From NCBI RefSeq assembly GCF_001424755.1, contig NZ_LMRF01000001.1, positions 517,294 to 581,293 on the forward strand: 64,000 bases of DNA. The letters run 5' to 3'. The position numbers and the translations under genes are program-made. Below the pieces are notes generated by a model. The model ran no database searches and had not been told where the DNA came from. It saw nothing but the letters and a program-made list of their open reading frames with translations. Positions 9,507 to 17,692 of the stretch are shown in pieces; positions within the stretch are counted from its first letter, which is position 1; each line of letters opens with the position of its first letter. Origin of the DNA: Marmoricola sp. Leaf446 (GTDB lineage: Bacteria; Actinomycetota; Actinomycetes; Propionibacteriales; Nocardioidaceae).

Positions 9507-9547
9507 CCCGGGCACGGGGTCCGGGCGGGCGACGTCCAGGAGGACCC

Positions 9548-9673
9548 ATGACCCCCGAGCAGCCCAGCACCACCGCGGAGCAGAGCGCACCGGCCGACGC
9601 CGCCACCGGGGAGGTCGTCACCGACAGCCTCGTCGAGGAGGTCTCCATCGACGGCATGTGCGGCGTCTACTGA
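9548..9673 (+). CDS. mftA: mycofactocin precursor peptide MftA
   Basis: A 41-residue ribosomally made precursor, too short for standard ORF finding. It ends in IDGMCGVY, the invariant MftA tail in which the last Val-Tyr pair is decarboxylated and cross-linked to form the redox cofactor mycofactocin. The leader (TDSLVEEVSIDG) is the acidic part recognised by MftB. The ATG at 9548 follows CAGGAGGACC, a strong ribosome-binding site. The stop codon overlaps the mftB start (TGATG), so the pair is translationally coupled. Confidence 0.97.
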   Translation: MTPEQPSTTAEQSAPADAATGEVVTDSLVEEVSIDGMCGVY

Positions 9674-9987
9674 TGCTCGACGAGCCCTGGACCCTGTCAC
9701 CGGCGGTGGCGTTGCGACCCGAGCCGTTCGGGGCGCTGGCCTACCACTTCGGCAACCGCAAGCTGAGCTTCCTCAAGCGGCCCGAGCTGGTGACGGTGGT
9801 CCGGGGACTCGGCGACCACGCGGACGTGCGCGCCGCGCTGCTCGCCGCCGGCGTCCCCGAGCCGCAGCACGCCTCGTACGTCGAGGCGCTGCGCGGCCTG
9901 GCCGCCACCGACATGATCCGTCCCCGTACGACCTCCCGCGAGACCTCCTCTCAGGTCTCCTCCCAGACCGCTGGAGCCCCGGCATGA
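9673..9987 (+). CDS. mftB: mycofactocin biosynthesis chaperone MftB
   Basis: A 104-residue PqqD-like (RiPP recognition element) protein. It binds the MftA leader and presents the C-terminus to MftC. The conserved core includes LRPEPFGALAYHFGNRKLSFL and a winged-helix end. The C-terminal 20 residues are Ser/Thr-rich and probably disordered. It overlaps mftA by one base and mftC by four (ATGA), a tightly coupled order seen in other MFT clusters. Confidence 0.95.
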   Translation: MLDEPWTLSPAVALRPEPFGALAYHFGNRKLSFLKRPELVTVVRGLGDHADVRAALLAAGVPEPQHASYVEALRGLAATDMIRPRTTSRETSSQVSSQTAGAPA

Positions 9988-11294
9988 CCCTCACGCCCGC
10001 CCGCCCCTCCGCGCGCACCGCCCCGCTCGTGGCCCGTTCCGAGCGACCGCAGGGCGGCACCCTGGTGGAGCAGTTCGAGTTCGGCCTCGACGCCCCGATC
10101 TGCCTGACCTGGGAGCTGACCTACGCCTGCAACCTCGCCTGCGCCCACTGCCTGTCCTCCTCGGGCAAGCGCGACCCGCGCGAGCTGAGCACCGAGCAGT
10201 GCGAGGCCGTGATCGACGAGCTGCAGCGGATGCAGGTCTTCTACGTCAACATCGGCGGCGGCGAGCCGACGATCCGGCCCGACTTCTGGCACCTGCTGGA
10301 GTACGCCGTGGACCACCAGGTCGGCGTGAAGTTCTCCACCAACGGGGTGCGCATCACCCCCGAGCGGGCGCGCTTCCTGGCCTCCACCGACTACGTCGAC
10401 GTGCAGATCTCGCTCGACGGCGCGACCGCCGAGGTCAACGACTACGTGCGCGGGCCGGGCTCCTTCGACACCGCCCTGACGGCGCTGCAGAACCTCCAGG
10501 ACGCCGGGTTCGAGGACGCCAAGATCTCGGTCGTCTGCACCCGGCAGAACATCGGCCAGCTCGACGACTTCAAGGCCATCGCCGACCGGTTCGGCGCCAC
10601 CCTGCGGCTGACCCGGCTCCGGCCCTCGGGCCGCGGCGCCGACGTGTGGGACGAGCTGCACCCGCTGCCCGAGCAGCAGCGCGTGCTCTACGACTGGCTC
10701 GTGGCCCACGGCGAGGGCGTGCTGACCGGGGACTCCTTCTTCCACCTCGCGGCCTTCGGCGAGGCGCTGCCCGGCCTCAACCTGTGCGGCGCCGGACGGG
10801 TGGTGTGCCTGATCGACCCCGTCGGCGACGTCTACGCCTGCCCCTTCGCGATCCACGACAACTTCCTCGCCGGCAACCTGCTGGACGAGGGCGGCTTCCA
10901 GCGGGTCTGGCAGGACTCCGAGCTGTTCACCGACCTGCGGTCGCCGCAGACCGGCGGCGCGTGCGCCAGCTGCTCGGCGTACGACGCGTGCCGCGGGGGC
11001 TGCATGGCCGCGAAGTTCTTCACCGGCCTGCCGCTCGACGGCCCCGACCCGGAGTGCGTCAAGGGCAACGGCGAGTTCGCCCTGGCCGGCGAGCGCACCA
11101 TCCCCGCGCCCAGCCAGGACCACTCGCGCACGATGCCGACGCGCAACCAGCCGGTGATGCTGACGCTGCAGCGCACGCCCCCGGTGAGTGCCTGCGCCGA
11201 GAGCCCGCTGGCGGGGTTCGACCCGGTCAGCCCGCTGGGCGACGGGGCCGCGCCGGTGGTCTCCTCGGGCGGCTGCGGCTGCGGGGACCACTGA
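9984..11294 (+). CDS. mftC: mycofactocin radical SAM maturase MftC
   Basis: A 436-residue radical SAM/SPASM enzyme. The SAM-binding [4Fe-4S] motif is CNLACAHC (CxxxCxxC, near residues 49-56), and GGGEP follows. C-terminal SPASM cysteines for auxiliary clusters lie around CASCSAYDACRGGC. It carries out oxidative decarboxylation of the terminal tyrosine of MftA and then the Val-Tyr cross-link. It has a tail of about 55 residues beyond the SPASM domain that ends in a Gly-Cys-rich GGCGCGDH, which might bind metal. Confidence 0.97.
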   Translation: MTLTPARPSARTAPLVARSERPQGGTLVEQFEFGLDAPICLTWELTYACNLACAHCLSSSGKRDPRELSTEQCEAVIDELQRMQVFYVNIGGGEPTIRPDFWHLLEYAVDHQVGVKFSTNGVRITPERARFLASTDYVDVQISLDGATAEVNDYVRGPGSFDTALTALQNLQDAGFEDAKISVVCTRQNIGQLDDFKAIADRFGATLRLTRLRPSGRGADVWDELHPLPEQQRVLYDWLVAHGEGVLTGDSFFHLAAFGEALPGLNLCGAGRVVCLIDPVGDVYACPFAIHDNFLAGNLLDEGGFQRVWQDSELFTDLRSPQTGGACASCSAYDACRGGCMAAKFFTGLPLDGPDPECVKGNGEFALAGERTIPAPSQDHSRTMPTRNQPVMLTLQRTPPVSACAESPLAGFDPVSPLGDGAAPVVSSGGCGCGDH

Positions 11295-11295
11295 G

Positions 11296-12579
11296 ATGGC
11301 CACCCCGGCGATCTTCTCCAGGATCGAGAACCCCTGGAAGCAGAACCCCTGGTTCGAGTCCGTCGCCGTCGCCCAGCAGCGGGCGCGCAAGCGGCTGCCC
11401 AAGCCGGTGTACGGCGCCCTGGTCGCGGGCTCCGAGCGCGGCCAGACCATCGCCGACAACCAGGCGGCGTTCGCCGAGCTCGGGATGGCGCCGCACGTCG
11501 CCGGCCACCAGGCCGAGCGGTCGCTCGGCACCACGGTGATGGGCCAGTCGATCTCGCTGCCGGTGATCATGAGCCCGACCGGCGTCCAGGCCGTGCACCC
11601 CGACGGCGAGGTCGCCGTCGCACGGGCCGCCGCCGCGCGGGGCACCGTGATCGGGCTGTCCAACTTCGCCTCCAAGTCGGTGGAGGAGGTGGTGGCGGCC
11701 AACCCGCAGACCTTCTTCCAGATGTACTGGACCGGCGACCGCGACACCATGGTGCAGCGGATGCAGCGCGCCCACGCCGCCGGCTCCCAGGGCCTGATCG
11801 CCACCCTCGACTGGTCGTTCTCGATGGGCCGCGACTGGGGCAGCCCCGAGATCCCCGAGAAGGTCGACCTCAAGACGATGGTGCGGATGGCGCCGCAGGT
11901 CGCGCTGCGGCCGCGGTGGCTGTGGGAGTTCGGCAAGACCGGGCAGATCCCCGACCTGACCGCGCCCAACCTCGCCCCGCCGGGGCAGGACAAGGGACCG
12001 ACCTTCTTCGGCGCCTACTACGAGTGGATGACCACGACCCCGCCGACGTGGGACGACGTGGCCTGGATGCGCGAGACCTGGCACCAGATCTCCGGCAAGC
12101 CGTTCATGCTCAAGGGCGTCTGCCGCGTCGACGACGCCCTGCGCGCGGTCGACGCGGGCGTCACCGCGATCTCGGTGTCCAACCACGGCGGCAACAACCT
12201 CGACGGCACACCGGCCGCGATCCGCTGCCTGCACCCGATCGCGTCCGCGGTCGGCGACCAGCTCGAGGTCGTCATGGACGGCGGCGTACGCCGTGGCTCC
12301 GACGTCGTCAAGGCGCTGGCCATGGGGGCCCGTGCGGTGATGATCGGCCGCGCCTACCTCTGGGGCCTCGCCGCCAACGGCCAGGCCGGCGTGGAGAACG
12401 TCCTGGACGTTCTCCGCAGCGGCATCGACTCCGCGCTGCTCGGCATGGGGCTGTCCTCGATCGACCAGCTCACCCCCGAGCTGCTCGTGGTGCCCGAGGG
12501 CTTCCACCGCACCCTCGGTGCCCCCGGCAGCCACGGCGCCGCGGCCACCTCGGCGCCGCGGGCCACCGCCGCGTCGTGA
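11296..12579 (+). CDS. mftD: pre-mycofactocin synthase MftD
   Basis: A 427-residue FMN-dependent member of the alpha-hydroxy-acid oxidase (lactate dehydrogenase-like) family. The active-site His lies in SNHGGNNLDGTPA, where the usual Arg after HGG is Asn. FMN phosphate binding is by MDGGVRRGSDVVKALAMGA. It oxidatively deaminates the 3-amino-5-(4-hydroxybenzyl)-4,4-dimethyl-pyrrolidinone intermediate to the redox-active alpha-keto amide PMFT. It starts one base after the mftC stop. The C-terminus ends in an Ala/Thr-rich tail. Confidence 0.96.
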   Translation: MATPAIFSRIENPWKQNPWFESVAVAQQRARKRLPKPVYGALVAGSERGQTIADNQAAFAELGMAPHVAGHQAERSLGTTVMGQSISLPVIMSPTGVQAVHPDGEVAVARAAAARGTVIGLSNFASKSVEEVVAANPQTFFQMYWTGDRDTMVQRMQRAHAAGSQGLIATLDWSFSMGRDWGSPEIPEKVDLKTMVRMAPQVALRPRWLWEFGKTGQIPDLTAPNLAPPGQDKGPTFFGAYYEWMTTTPPTWDDVAWMRETWHQISGKPFMLKGVCRVDDALRAVDAGVTAISVSNHGGNNLDGTPAAIRCLHPIASAVGDQLEVVMDGGVRRGSDVVKALAMGARAVMIGRAYLWGLAANGQAGVENVLDVLRSGIDSALLGMGLSSIDQLTPELLVVPEGFHRTLGAPGSHGAAATSAPRATAAS

Positions 12580-12597
12580 CGACCTGGTGACCCGCCC

Positions 12598-13398
12598 ATG
12601 ACCGGTCGCGCGCTCCGGCTCGCCGACCTGACCTGGCCGGAGCTGCCACCGTCCGCCACGGTGGTGGTCCCGGTCGGGTCGCTGGAGCAGCACGGCCCGC
12701 ACCTCCCGCTCGAGACCGACGCCCTGGTCGCCGAGGCGGTCGCGGTGCGGGCCGTCGCGGCGCTCGACCGCGACGACGTGCTGGTCGCCCCCGTCGTGGC
12801 GTACGGCGCCAGCGGCGAGCACCAGCACTTCGCCGGCACCGTCTCGACCGGCACCCCCGTGCTGCACCTGCTGCTCGTCGAGCTGGTGCGCTCGCTGCGC
12901 ACCTGGGCGGCGCGGGTGGTGCTGGTCAATGGTCACGGCGGCAACCTCGACGCCGTCCGCGGCGCGGTCGGCCAGCTGGTCGACGAGGGCCACGACGTGA
13001 CCTGGGCGCCGTGCGCCGCTGTCGGCGCCGACCTGCACGCCGGCCGCACCGAGACCTCGCTGCTGCTCCACCTGCGCCCCGACCTGGTGCGGCTCGACCG
13101 TGCCGTCGCCGGGGCCACCGCGTCCGCCGCCGAGCTGCTGCCGCTGCTGCGTGCCGGCGGCGTGGTCGCGGTCTCGGCCAACGGCGTGCTCGGCGACCCC
13201 GCCGGCGCGAGCGCCGAGGAGGGCCGCGCGCTGCTGGAGGAGATGGTGGGTCGGGTCGTGGCCGTGATCTCCTCGTCGGTCGAGCCCGCTCCGTCGCCGG
13301 TCGAGCCCGCTCCGTCGTCGGTCGAGCCCGCTCCCTCGTCGGTCGAGCCCGCTCCCTCGTCGGTCGAGCCCGTCGAGACCCCGCAGGGCGCCCGGTGA
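12598..13398 (+). CDS. mftE: mycofactocin precursor peptidase MftE (creatininase family)
   Basis: A 266-residue metal-dependent peptidase that releases the cross-linked Val-Tyr product from processed MftA. Creatininase-fold motifs are GSLEQHGPHLPLETD (25-39), NGHGGNLDAV and HAGRTETSLL. The family normally ends soon after the catalytic domain. Here a 35-residue tail made of five SSVEPAP-type repeats is added. The stop overlaps the next start (GTGA). Confidence 0.93.
   Translation: MTGRALRLADLTWPELPPSATVVVPVGSLEQHGPHLPLETDALVAEAVAVRAVAALDRDDVLVAPVVAYGASGEHQHFAGTVSTGTPVLHLLLVELVRSLRTWAARVVLVNGHGGNLDAVRGAVGQLVDEGHDVTWAPCAAVGADLHAGRTETSLLLHLRPDLVRLDRAVAGATASAAELLPLLRAGGVVAVSANGVLGDPAGASAEEGRALLEEMVGRVVAVISSSVEPAPSPVEPAPSSVEPAPSSVEPAPSSVEPVETPQGAR
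13273..13377 (+). repeat. 21-bp tandem repeat, five units, inside mftE
   Basis: Five head-to-tail 21-bp units of TCGTCGGTCGAGCCCGCTCC type, the last one diverged, encode SSVEPAP repeats at the MftE C-terminus. The unit is a whole number of codons, so copy-number change would not break the frame. Confidence 0.9.
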
Positions 13399-14168
13399 GG
13401 GTCGCGCTCGTCACCGGCGCGGCCCGCGGGATCGGCGCCGCGACCGTCAACCACCTCGCCCGGGACGGGTGGGCGGTGCTGGCGCTGGACGCGTGCGCCG
13501 GGCCCGACGCGGCGCCGTACGCCCTGCCCGACGTGGCCGACCTCGAGGCCGTCGCCGCCCCGCACGCCGAGGTCGAGGCGGTGGTGGCCGACGTCCGCGA
13601 CCGTCCCGCGCTGGACGCGGCGGTCGCCCGCGCGCTCGACCGGTGGGGCCGCCTCGACGCGGTCGTGGCCTGCGCGGGCATCGTCGGCGGCGGGCGGCCG
13701 CTGTGGGAGACCGACGAGGCCGAGCTCGACCTGCTGTGGGACGTCGACGCCAAGGGCGTCTGGCACACCGCGGCGGCCACGGTGCCGGCGCTGCTGGCCG
13801 GGCCCGACCCGTCGGGCGCGCGGTTCGTGGCCGTCGCGTCGGCGGCGGGGACGCACGGGCTGTTCCGGATGGCGGCCTACAACGCGGCCAAGCACGCGGT
13901 CGTCGGCATCGTGCGCGGCCTGGCCGCCGACCTCGTGGGCACCGGCGTCACCGCCGTGGCGGTCTCGCCGGGCTCGACCGACACCGCGATGCTGCGCGCC
14001 ACCGCCGCGTTGTACGACGCCACCACCGACGACCTCGCCGCCCACCAGCTGCTGCGCCGCGCGCTCCGGCCGGAGGAGGTGGCCGCCACGCTGGTCTTCT
14101 GCTGCTCGCGCGAGGCCGCGGTGCTCAACGGCAGCGTGGTCAGCGCCGACGGCGGGTTCCAGGCGTGA
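13395..14168 (+). CDS. mycofactocin-coupled SDR family oxidoreductase
   Basis: A 257-residue short-chain dehydrogenase/reductase. The nicotinamide-binding TGAARGIGAA is at residues 7-16, the catalytic Ser is in VASAAG and YNAAKHA supplies Tyr and Lys. Its place between mftE and mftF, overlapping both by four bases (GTGA each side), marks it as one of the SDRs tied to mycofactocin. These keep NAD(P) tightly bound and need MFT as the external electron acceptor. The alcohol substrate is unknown. Confidence 0.85.
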   Translation: MRVALVTGAARGIGAATVNHLARDGWAVLALDACAGPDAAPYALPDVADLEAVAAPHAEVEAVVADVRDRPALDAAVARALDRWGRLDAVVACAGIVGGGRPLWETDEAELDLLWDVDAKGVWHTAAATVPALLAGPDPSGARFVAVASAAGTHGLFRMAAYNAAKHAVVGIVRGLAADLVGTGVTAVAVSPGSTDTAMLRATAALYDATTDDLAAHQLLRRALRPEEVAATLVFCCSREAAVLNGSVVSADGGFQA

Positions 14169-15607
14169 GCGCCGCCCTGGCCGAGCCCGCCGACGACGGT
14201 CGGCTCCCCGGTGGGTTCGAGGTGCGGGTGCGCTCCGACGTACGCCGGGTCGAGGACGGCCGCACCCTGCTCGGCGGCTCGCCGCTGCGCTCGCTGCGGC
14301 TCTCGCCCCGCGCCCGGCTCGCCCTCGACGGCGACCGGCTGGTGGTCGCCGATGCCACCTCGGAGGAGCTCGCGCGCCGGCTGCTGGGCGCCAACCTCGC
14401 CGACCCGGTGCTGTCCGGGGTGCGGGTCGCGCCGTCCGAGCTGACCGTGGTGGTCCCGGTCCGCGACCGTCCCGAGCAGCTCGAGCGCGCGCTCGCCCCG
14501 TTGGCCGGGCTGCGGCTGCTCGTGGTCGACGACGCCTCGCACGACCCGGCCGCGGTCGCCGCGGTGGCGGCGCGGCACGGCGCTCGTGTGCTCCCGCTGC
14601 CGGTCAACCTCGGCCCCGCGGGGGCACGCAACGCCGGGCTGCGCGAGGTGCGCACGGCGTACGTCGGCTTCGTCGACTCCGACGTCCAGGCCGAGAGCGC
14701 CATGCTGCTCCGGCTAGCCCGCCACCTCGCCGACCCGCGCGTCGCGCTGGTCGGGCCGCTGGTGCGGAGCCGGGCCAGGTCGGTGCCACCGCGGTGGTTC
14801 GAGCGGTACGACGAGTGCTCGTCCTCACTCGCCCTGGGCAGTCGCAGCTGCGCGGTCGCGCCGGGCGCCGCCGTGGCGTGGCTGCCCAGCGCCTGCCTGG
14901 TCGGCCGCACCGACCTCCTGGGCGACGGCTTCACCGAGGCGATGCGGGTCGGCGAGGACGTCGACCTGGTGTGGCGGCTGGTCGGGGCGGGGCGGGTGGT
15001 CCGCTACGAGGCGGGCGAGACCGCGTGGCACGACGCCCGGACGACCGTGGGGGAGTGGGCGGGCCGGAAGTACCTCTACGGCACCGGCGGCGCGTCCCTC
15101 GCGGCCCGCCACGGCGCTGCCGGCGCGGTCGCGGTGCTCTCGCCCGCGATGGCGGTCGCGGGTGCGGCCGTGCTGCTGCGCCGGCGCTGGTCGCTCCCGG
15201 TGGTCGCGCTCGGCCTGGCCTGGGCCTTCCAGCAGCTGGTGCGGGTGCTGCCCGACGTGCCCGAGCGCCCGGCCCTGGCGGCCTCGGTCGCCGCTCGCGG
15301 TCTCGGCTGGGCCGTTCGTCAGGAGTCCGCCCTGCTGCTGCGCCACTGGTGGCCGCTCGGGCTGCTCGCCCTCGGCTCCCGGTCGGGTCGTCGGGCCCTG
15401 GTCTCCGCGGTCGCCGTCGACCTGGTGGTGCACCGTGACGTCGTACGCCGCACCGGGCTGCTGCGCACCCTCGTGGCCCGCCGCGTCGACGACCTCGCCT
15501 ACGGCGCCGGCTTGTGGGCCGGGGCGGTGCGGGAGCGCGAGTGGCGCGGGCTCGCCGTACGCGTGGTGGGGCGGCGGCGTCCTCCAGCCCCACCCGCTGG
15601 ACGATGA
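14165..15607 (+). CDS. mftF: mycofactocin glycosyltransferase MftF
   Basis: A 480-residue protein with a GT2 glycosyltransferase domain (TVVVPVRDRPEQLERAL near 100, donor-metal motif DSD near 178-180) and a C-terminal region with hydrophobic segments. A roughly 90-residue N-terminal domain precedes the transferase. MftF adds the beta-1,4-glucose oligosaccharide to mycofactocin. It is the last gene of this strand's operon. The GMC oxidoreductase gene mftG, often next to mftF, is not in this window. Confidence 0.92.
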   Translation: MSAALAEPADDGRLPGGFEVRVRSDVRRVEDGRTLLGGSPLRSLRLSPRARLALDGDRLVVADATSEELARRLLGANLADPVLSGVRVAPSELTVVVPVRDRPEQLERALAPLAGLRLLVVDDASHDPAAVAAVAARHGARVLPLPVNLGPAGARNAGLREVRTAYVGFVDSDVQAESAMLLRLARHLADPRVALVGPLVRSRARSVPPRWFERYDECSSSLALGSRSCAVAPGAAVAWLPSACLVGRTDLLGDGFTEAMRVGEDVDLVWRLVGAGRVVRYEAGETAWHDARTTVGEWAGRKYLYGTGGASLAARHGAAGAVAVLSPAMAVAGAAVLLRRRWSLPVVALGLAWAFQQLVRVLPDVPERPALAASVAARGLGWAVRQESALLLRHWWPLGLLALGSRSGRRALVSAVAVDLVVHRDVVRRTGLLRTLVARRVDDLAYGAGLWAGAVREREWRGLAVRVVGRRRPPAPPAGR

Positions 15608-15707
15608 CGCCGGGCTGATCGCGACTCGGGCACAGCCGGCTCTGCTGGATCCGAGCCCCCGGTCGGTCCCCCCAGCCGTACGTCGCCCACGGTCGCCGCT
15701 CACGCGA

Positions 15708-15808
15708 CGTACGGACAACTCGGGCGGGCGATGGGGGAAAACTGCCCGTGGTTGACCGTTATGCCGGACCTCGCGGGCAGTTTCACCGGCCAGCCGGTGA
15801 AATTGCCC
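15708..15808 (-). repeat. dispersed palindromic element, family A copy 2 (inverted)
   Basis: Reverse-strand copy of the element at 3938-4039. The 16-bp hairpin is at 15775-15808, with one change that leaves a G-U pair. AAAACTGCCC at 15738-15747 is the complement of the downstream GGGCAGTTTT, spaced 27 bases from the hairpin. The outer CGTACGGACAAC starts at 15708. It lies between the convergent mftF and CoxE-like genes, three bases from the latter's stop. Confidence 0.85.
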
Positions 15809-15810
15809 CC

Positions 15811-16635
15811 TCACCGCCCCAACAGCTGGTCCAGCAACCGCGGCAGGTCGTCGACGGACTCGATGGCGGCGATGCGGGCGCCCGCCTCCCGGGCGACGCG
15901 GCGGGCCTCCTCGTCGTCGGAGGCGGGGGCGATGACGACGAGCTCCTCCAGCGCCCGGGCGGCGGGGACGGCGTCGACCTCGTCGGTGGCGCGGCAGTCC
16001 GAGAGCACGATGGTGATCCGGCGGGTGGCGCGGGCGCCGCGGAGCTGGTCGGCGGCGGCGCGGAAGGCGGCGTCCATCGAGGTCATGCCGTGCCCGCGCA
16101 GTCCCAGGACGCGCTGCACCGTGCGCAGCGGGGGCGAGGGCGCGTGCAGGTCGAGCAGCACCTCCGGCGTCCGGTCGAAGGCGATCACCGACAGCTCGCC
16201 CTCGGCCCGCAGCGCGCACGCGGCGGCGGCCATGGCGGCGGTGACCAGCCGGGAGCCGTCCATCGAGCCTGACCGGTCGACGAGCAGGCACAGCGCGGTG
16301 CGCGGCCGGTGCCAGGTGGTGGCGGTGAGCTCCTCCAGGCCGGGCGGCCGCTGCTCCCCGCGGGCCTGGCCGATCGCCTCCATCGAGGCGTCGACGTCGA
16401 GGTCGCCGCCGCGGTCGGCGGGGGAGCGTCGCAGCCGGCCGGCACCGGACCCGCCGCGGGTGCCGGAGCGGGCACGCTCCAGCACCAGGCGCGGCACCAG
16501 CGCCTGCACCTTGGCGCGCAGCGCGGGGTCGGTGGCCGTCGACATCTGCATCAGCAGCGGCAGCACGTCGTCGGGGTCGTCGGCGACGGCGTCGCGCACC
16601 GCGGCGGTGTCGAGCTCCCCGACCTCGGGCGACAT
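15811..16635 (-). CDS. VWA domain protein, CoxE-like
   Basis: A protein of at least 274 residues with a C-terminal von Willebrand factor A domain. The metal-ion site DRSGSMDGSR (DxSxS) is followed by the Thr in GMTSMDAA. Such CoxE-like proteins pair with MoxR-type ATPases and help insert cofactors or metals into oxidoreductases. The partner ATPase is directly upstream. The ATG at 16635 leaves a 122-base gap to it, while the frame stays open back to the ATPase stop without an ATG or GTG. A start at a TTG or CTG further upstream, with about 40 more residues, is therefore possible. Confidence 0.8.
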   Translation of the reverse strand: MSPEVGELDTAAVRDAVADDPDDVLPLLMQMSTATDPALRAKVQALVPRLVLERARSGTRGGSGAGRLRRSPADRGGDLDVDASMEAIGQARGEQRPPGLEELTATTWHRPRTALCLLVDRSGSMDGSRLVTAAMAAAACALRAEGELSVIAFDRTPEVLLDLHAPSPPLRTVQRVLGLRGHGMTSMDAAFRAAADQLRGARATRRITIVLSDCRATDEVDAVPAARALEELVVIAPASDDEEARRVAREAGARIAAIESVDDLPRLLDQLLGR

Positions 16636-16757
16636 CTCCTCGAAGCGGGCGTGCCGGGACAGCTCGGCGCGTCCGGTGGTGCGTTGCGGCCGGCCGCGCC
16701 GCGAGGGCTGCGGCTTCGGCGGAGCAGCGGAGCCGCCCGCCCCGGCCGGGGGCGGGC

Positions 16758-17651
16758 TCAGGCTTCCCCCGGCGGGTCACCACCCTCGCTCGGCGGAGCC
16801 TCGTCCGAGGACGGCTCGGCGCCGAACGTCGCGACGTACAGCTCCTCCACGACCTCCTCGGCCGTCCGCGACGACGACTCGTCGACCTTGACCCGGCCGC
16901 TGAGCGCCACGAAGGCGGCGTCGAGGCCGGTGCGCCAGTGCGTCGGGGGTACGCCGCGCACCAGCGCCAGCTCGTGGGTCAGGCCGGCCAGGTCGATGGT
17001 GCCGCGCACCGACGAGCCGACCCGCAGCTCGGGGTGCTCGCGCGTGGCCCGCACCAGCGCCACCGCCTTGGCGGCCCACTCCGGGGAGTCGATCGGCGCC
17101 TGCTGGGTCAGGATCGCCTGCTCGGACTCGGCCGACTGGTAGCCCATCACGATGCGGCAGGTCCGGTCGTAGACCGCGCTGGAGACCCGGGCGGTGCCGA
17201 CCGCGTCGTAGGGGTTCATCGCGGCGACGATGCCGAAGCCCGGCTCGGCGCGCACCGTGCCGAGACGAGGTACGGCGATCTCCCGCTCGCTCATCACCGT
17301 GAGCAGCACGTTGAGCGTCTCCTCGGGGACGCGGTTGAGCTCCTCGAGGTAGAGCAGCCCGGCGCCGCGCATGGCGTCGAGTAGCGGACCGTCGACGAAC
17401 ACGTCGGGGCGGTAGCCCCGGTCGAGGACCAGGGCGGGGTCGAAGTGACCCACCAGGCGGGCGGGGGTCAGCTCGGCGTTGCCCTCGACCAGCACCAGCG
17501 CGGAGTCGCGACGACTGGCCAGGGCGCGCAGCAGGGTGGACTTGCCCGTGCCGGGCGGTCCCTCGAGGACCACATGGGCGCCCGCGCGGAGCGCGGCCTC
17601 GAGCAGCTCGGTCTCACGTCGGCGGTCGACGACCGGGGCGGGTGTTCCCAC
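16758..17651 (-). CDS. MoxR-like AAA+ ATPase
   Basis: A 297-residue AAA+ ATPase. Walker A is GPPGTGKSTLL near residues 31-41, Walker B LLYLEELNRVPEE, sensor I AAMNPYD. This is the MoxR/CoxD type that works with VWA partners as chaperones for enzyme maturation. The GTG at 17649-17651 is chosen since the coding frame has no ATG near the ADH stop; it starts 42 bases after the ADH ends. Gene order ADH-ATPase-VWA on one strand suggests the pair serves the dehydrogenase (inference). Confidence 0.85.
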   Translation of the reverse strand: MGTPAPVVDRRRETELLEAALRAGAHVVLEGPPGTGKSTLLRALASRRDSALVLVEGNAELTPARLVGHFDPALVLDRGYRPDVFVDGPLLDAMRGAGLLYLEELNRVPEETLNVLLTVMSEREIAVPRLGTVRAEPGFGIVAAMNPYDAVGTARVSSAVYDRTCRIVMGYQSAESEQAILTQQAPIDSPEWAAKAVALVRATREHPELRVGSSVRGTIDLAGLTHELALVRGVPPTHWRTGLDAAFVALSGRVKVDESSSRTAEEVVEELYVATFGAEPSSDEAPPSEGGDPPGEA

Positions 17652-17692
17652 GCCCCGGTCGCCGAGCCCGCTGTCGACGCGGCGGACGGTGC

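Noticed and set aside
9951-11993. Very long minus-strand open frame opposite mftC/mftD (and similar ones, e.g. 23435-25612, 45472-47673, 2057-2968)
   Set aside because: These lie opposite well-recognised genes, show Arg/Val/Gly-rich composition without domains, and are expected in GC-rich DNA where stop codons are rare.
13273-13377. Short repeat array considered as CRISPR
   Set aside because: Units are head-to-tail without unique spacers and are in frame within mftE.
16635-16783. Alternative start of the CoxE-like gene at the GTG at 16783
   Set aside because: That GTG is in another reading frame, giving an Arg/Pro-rich product without domains.
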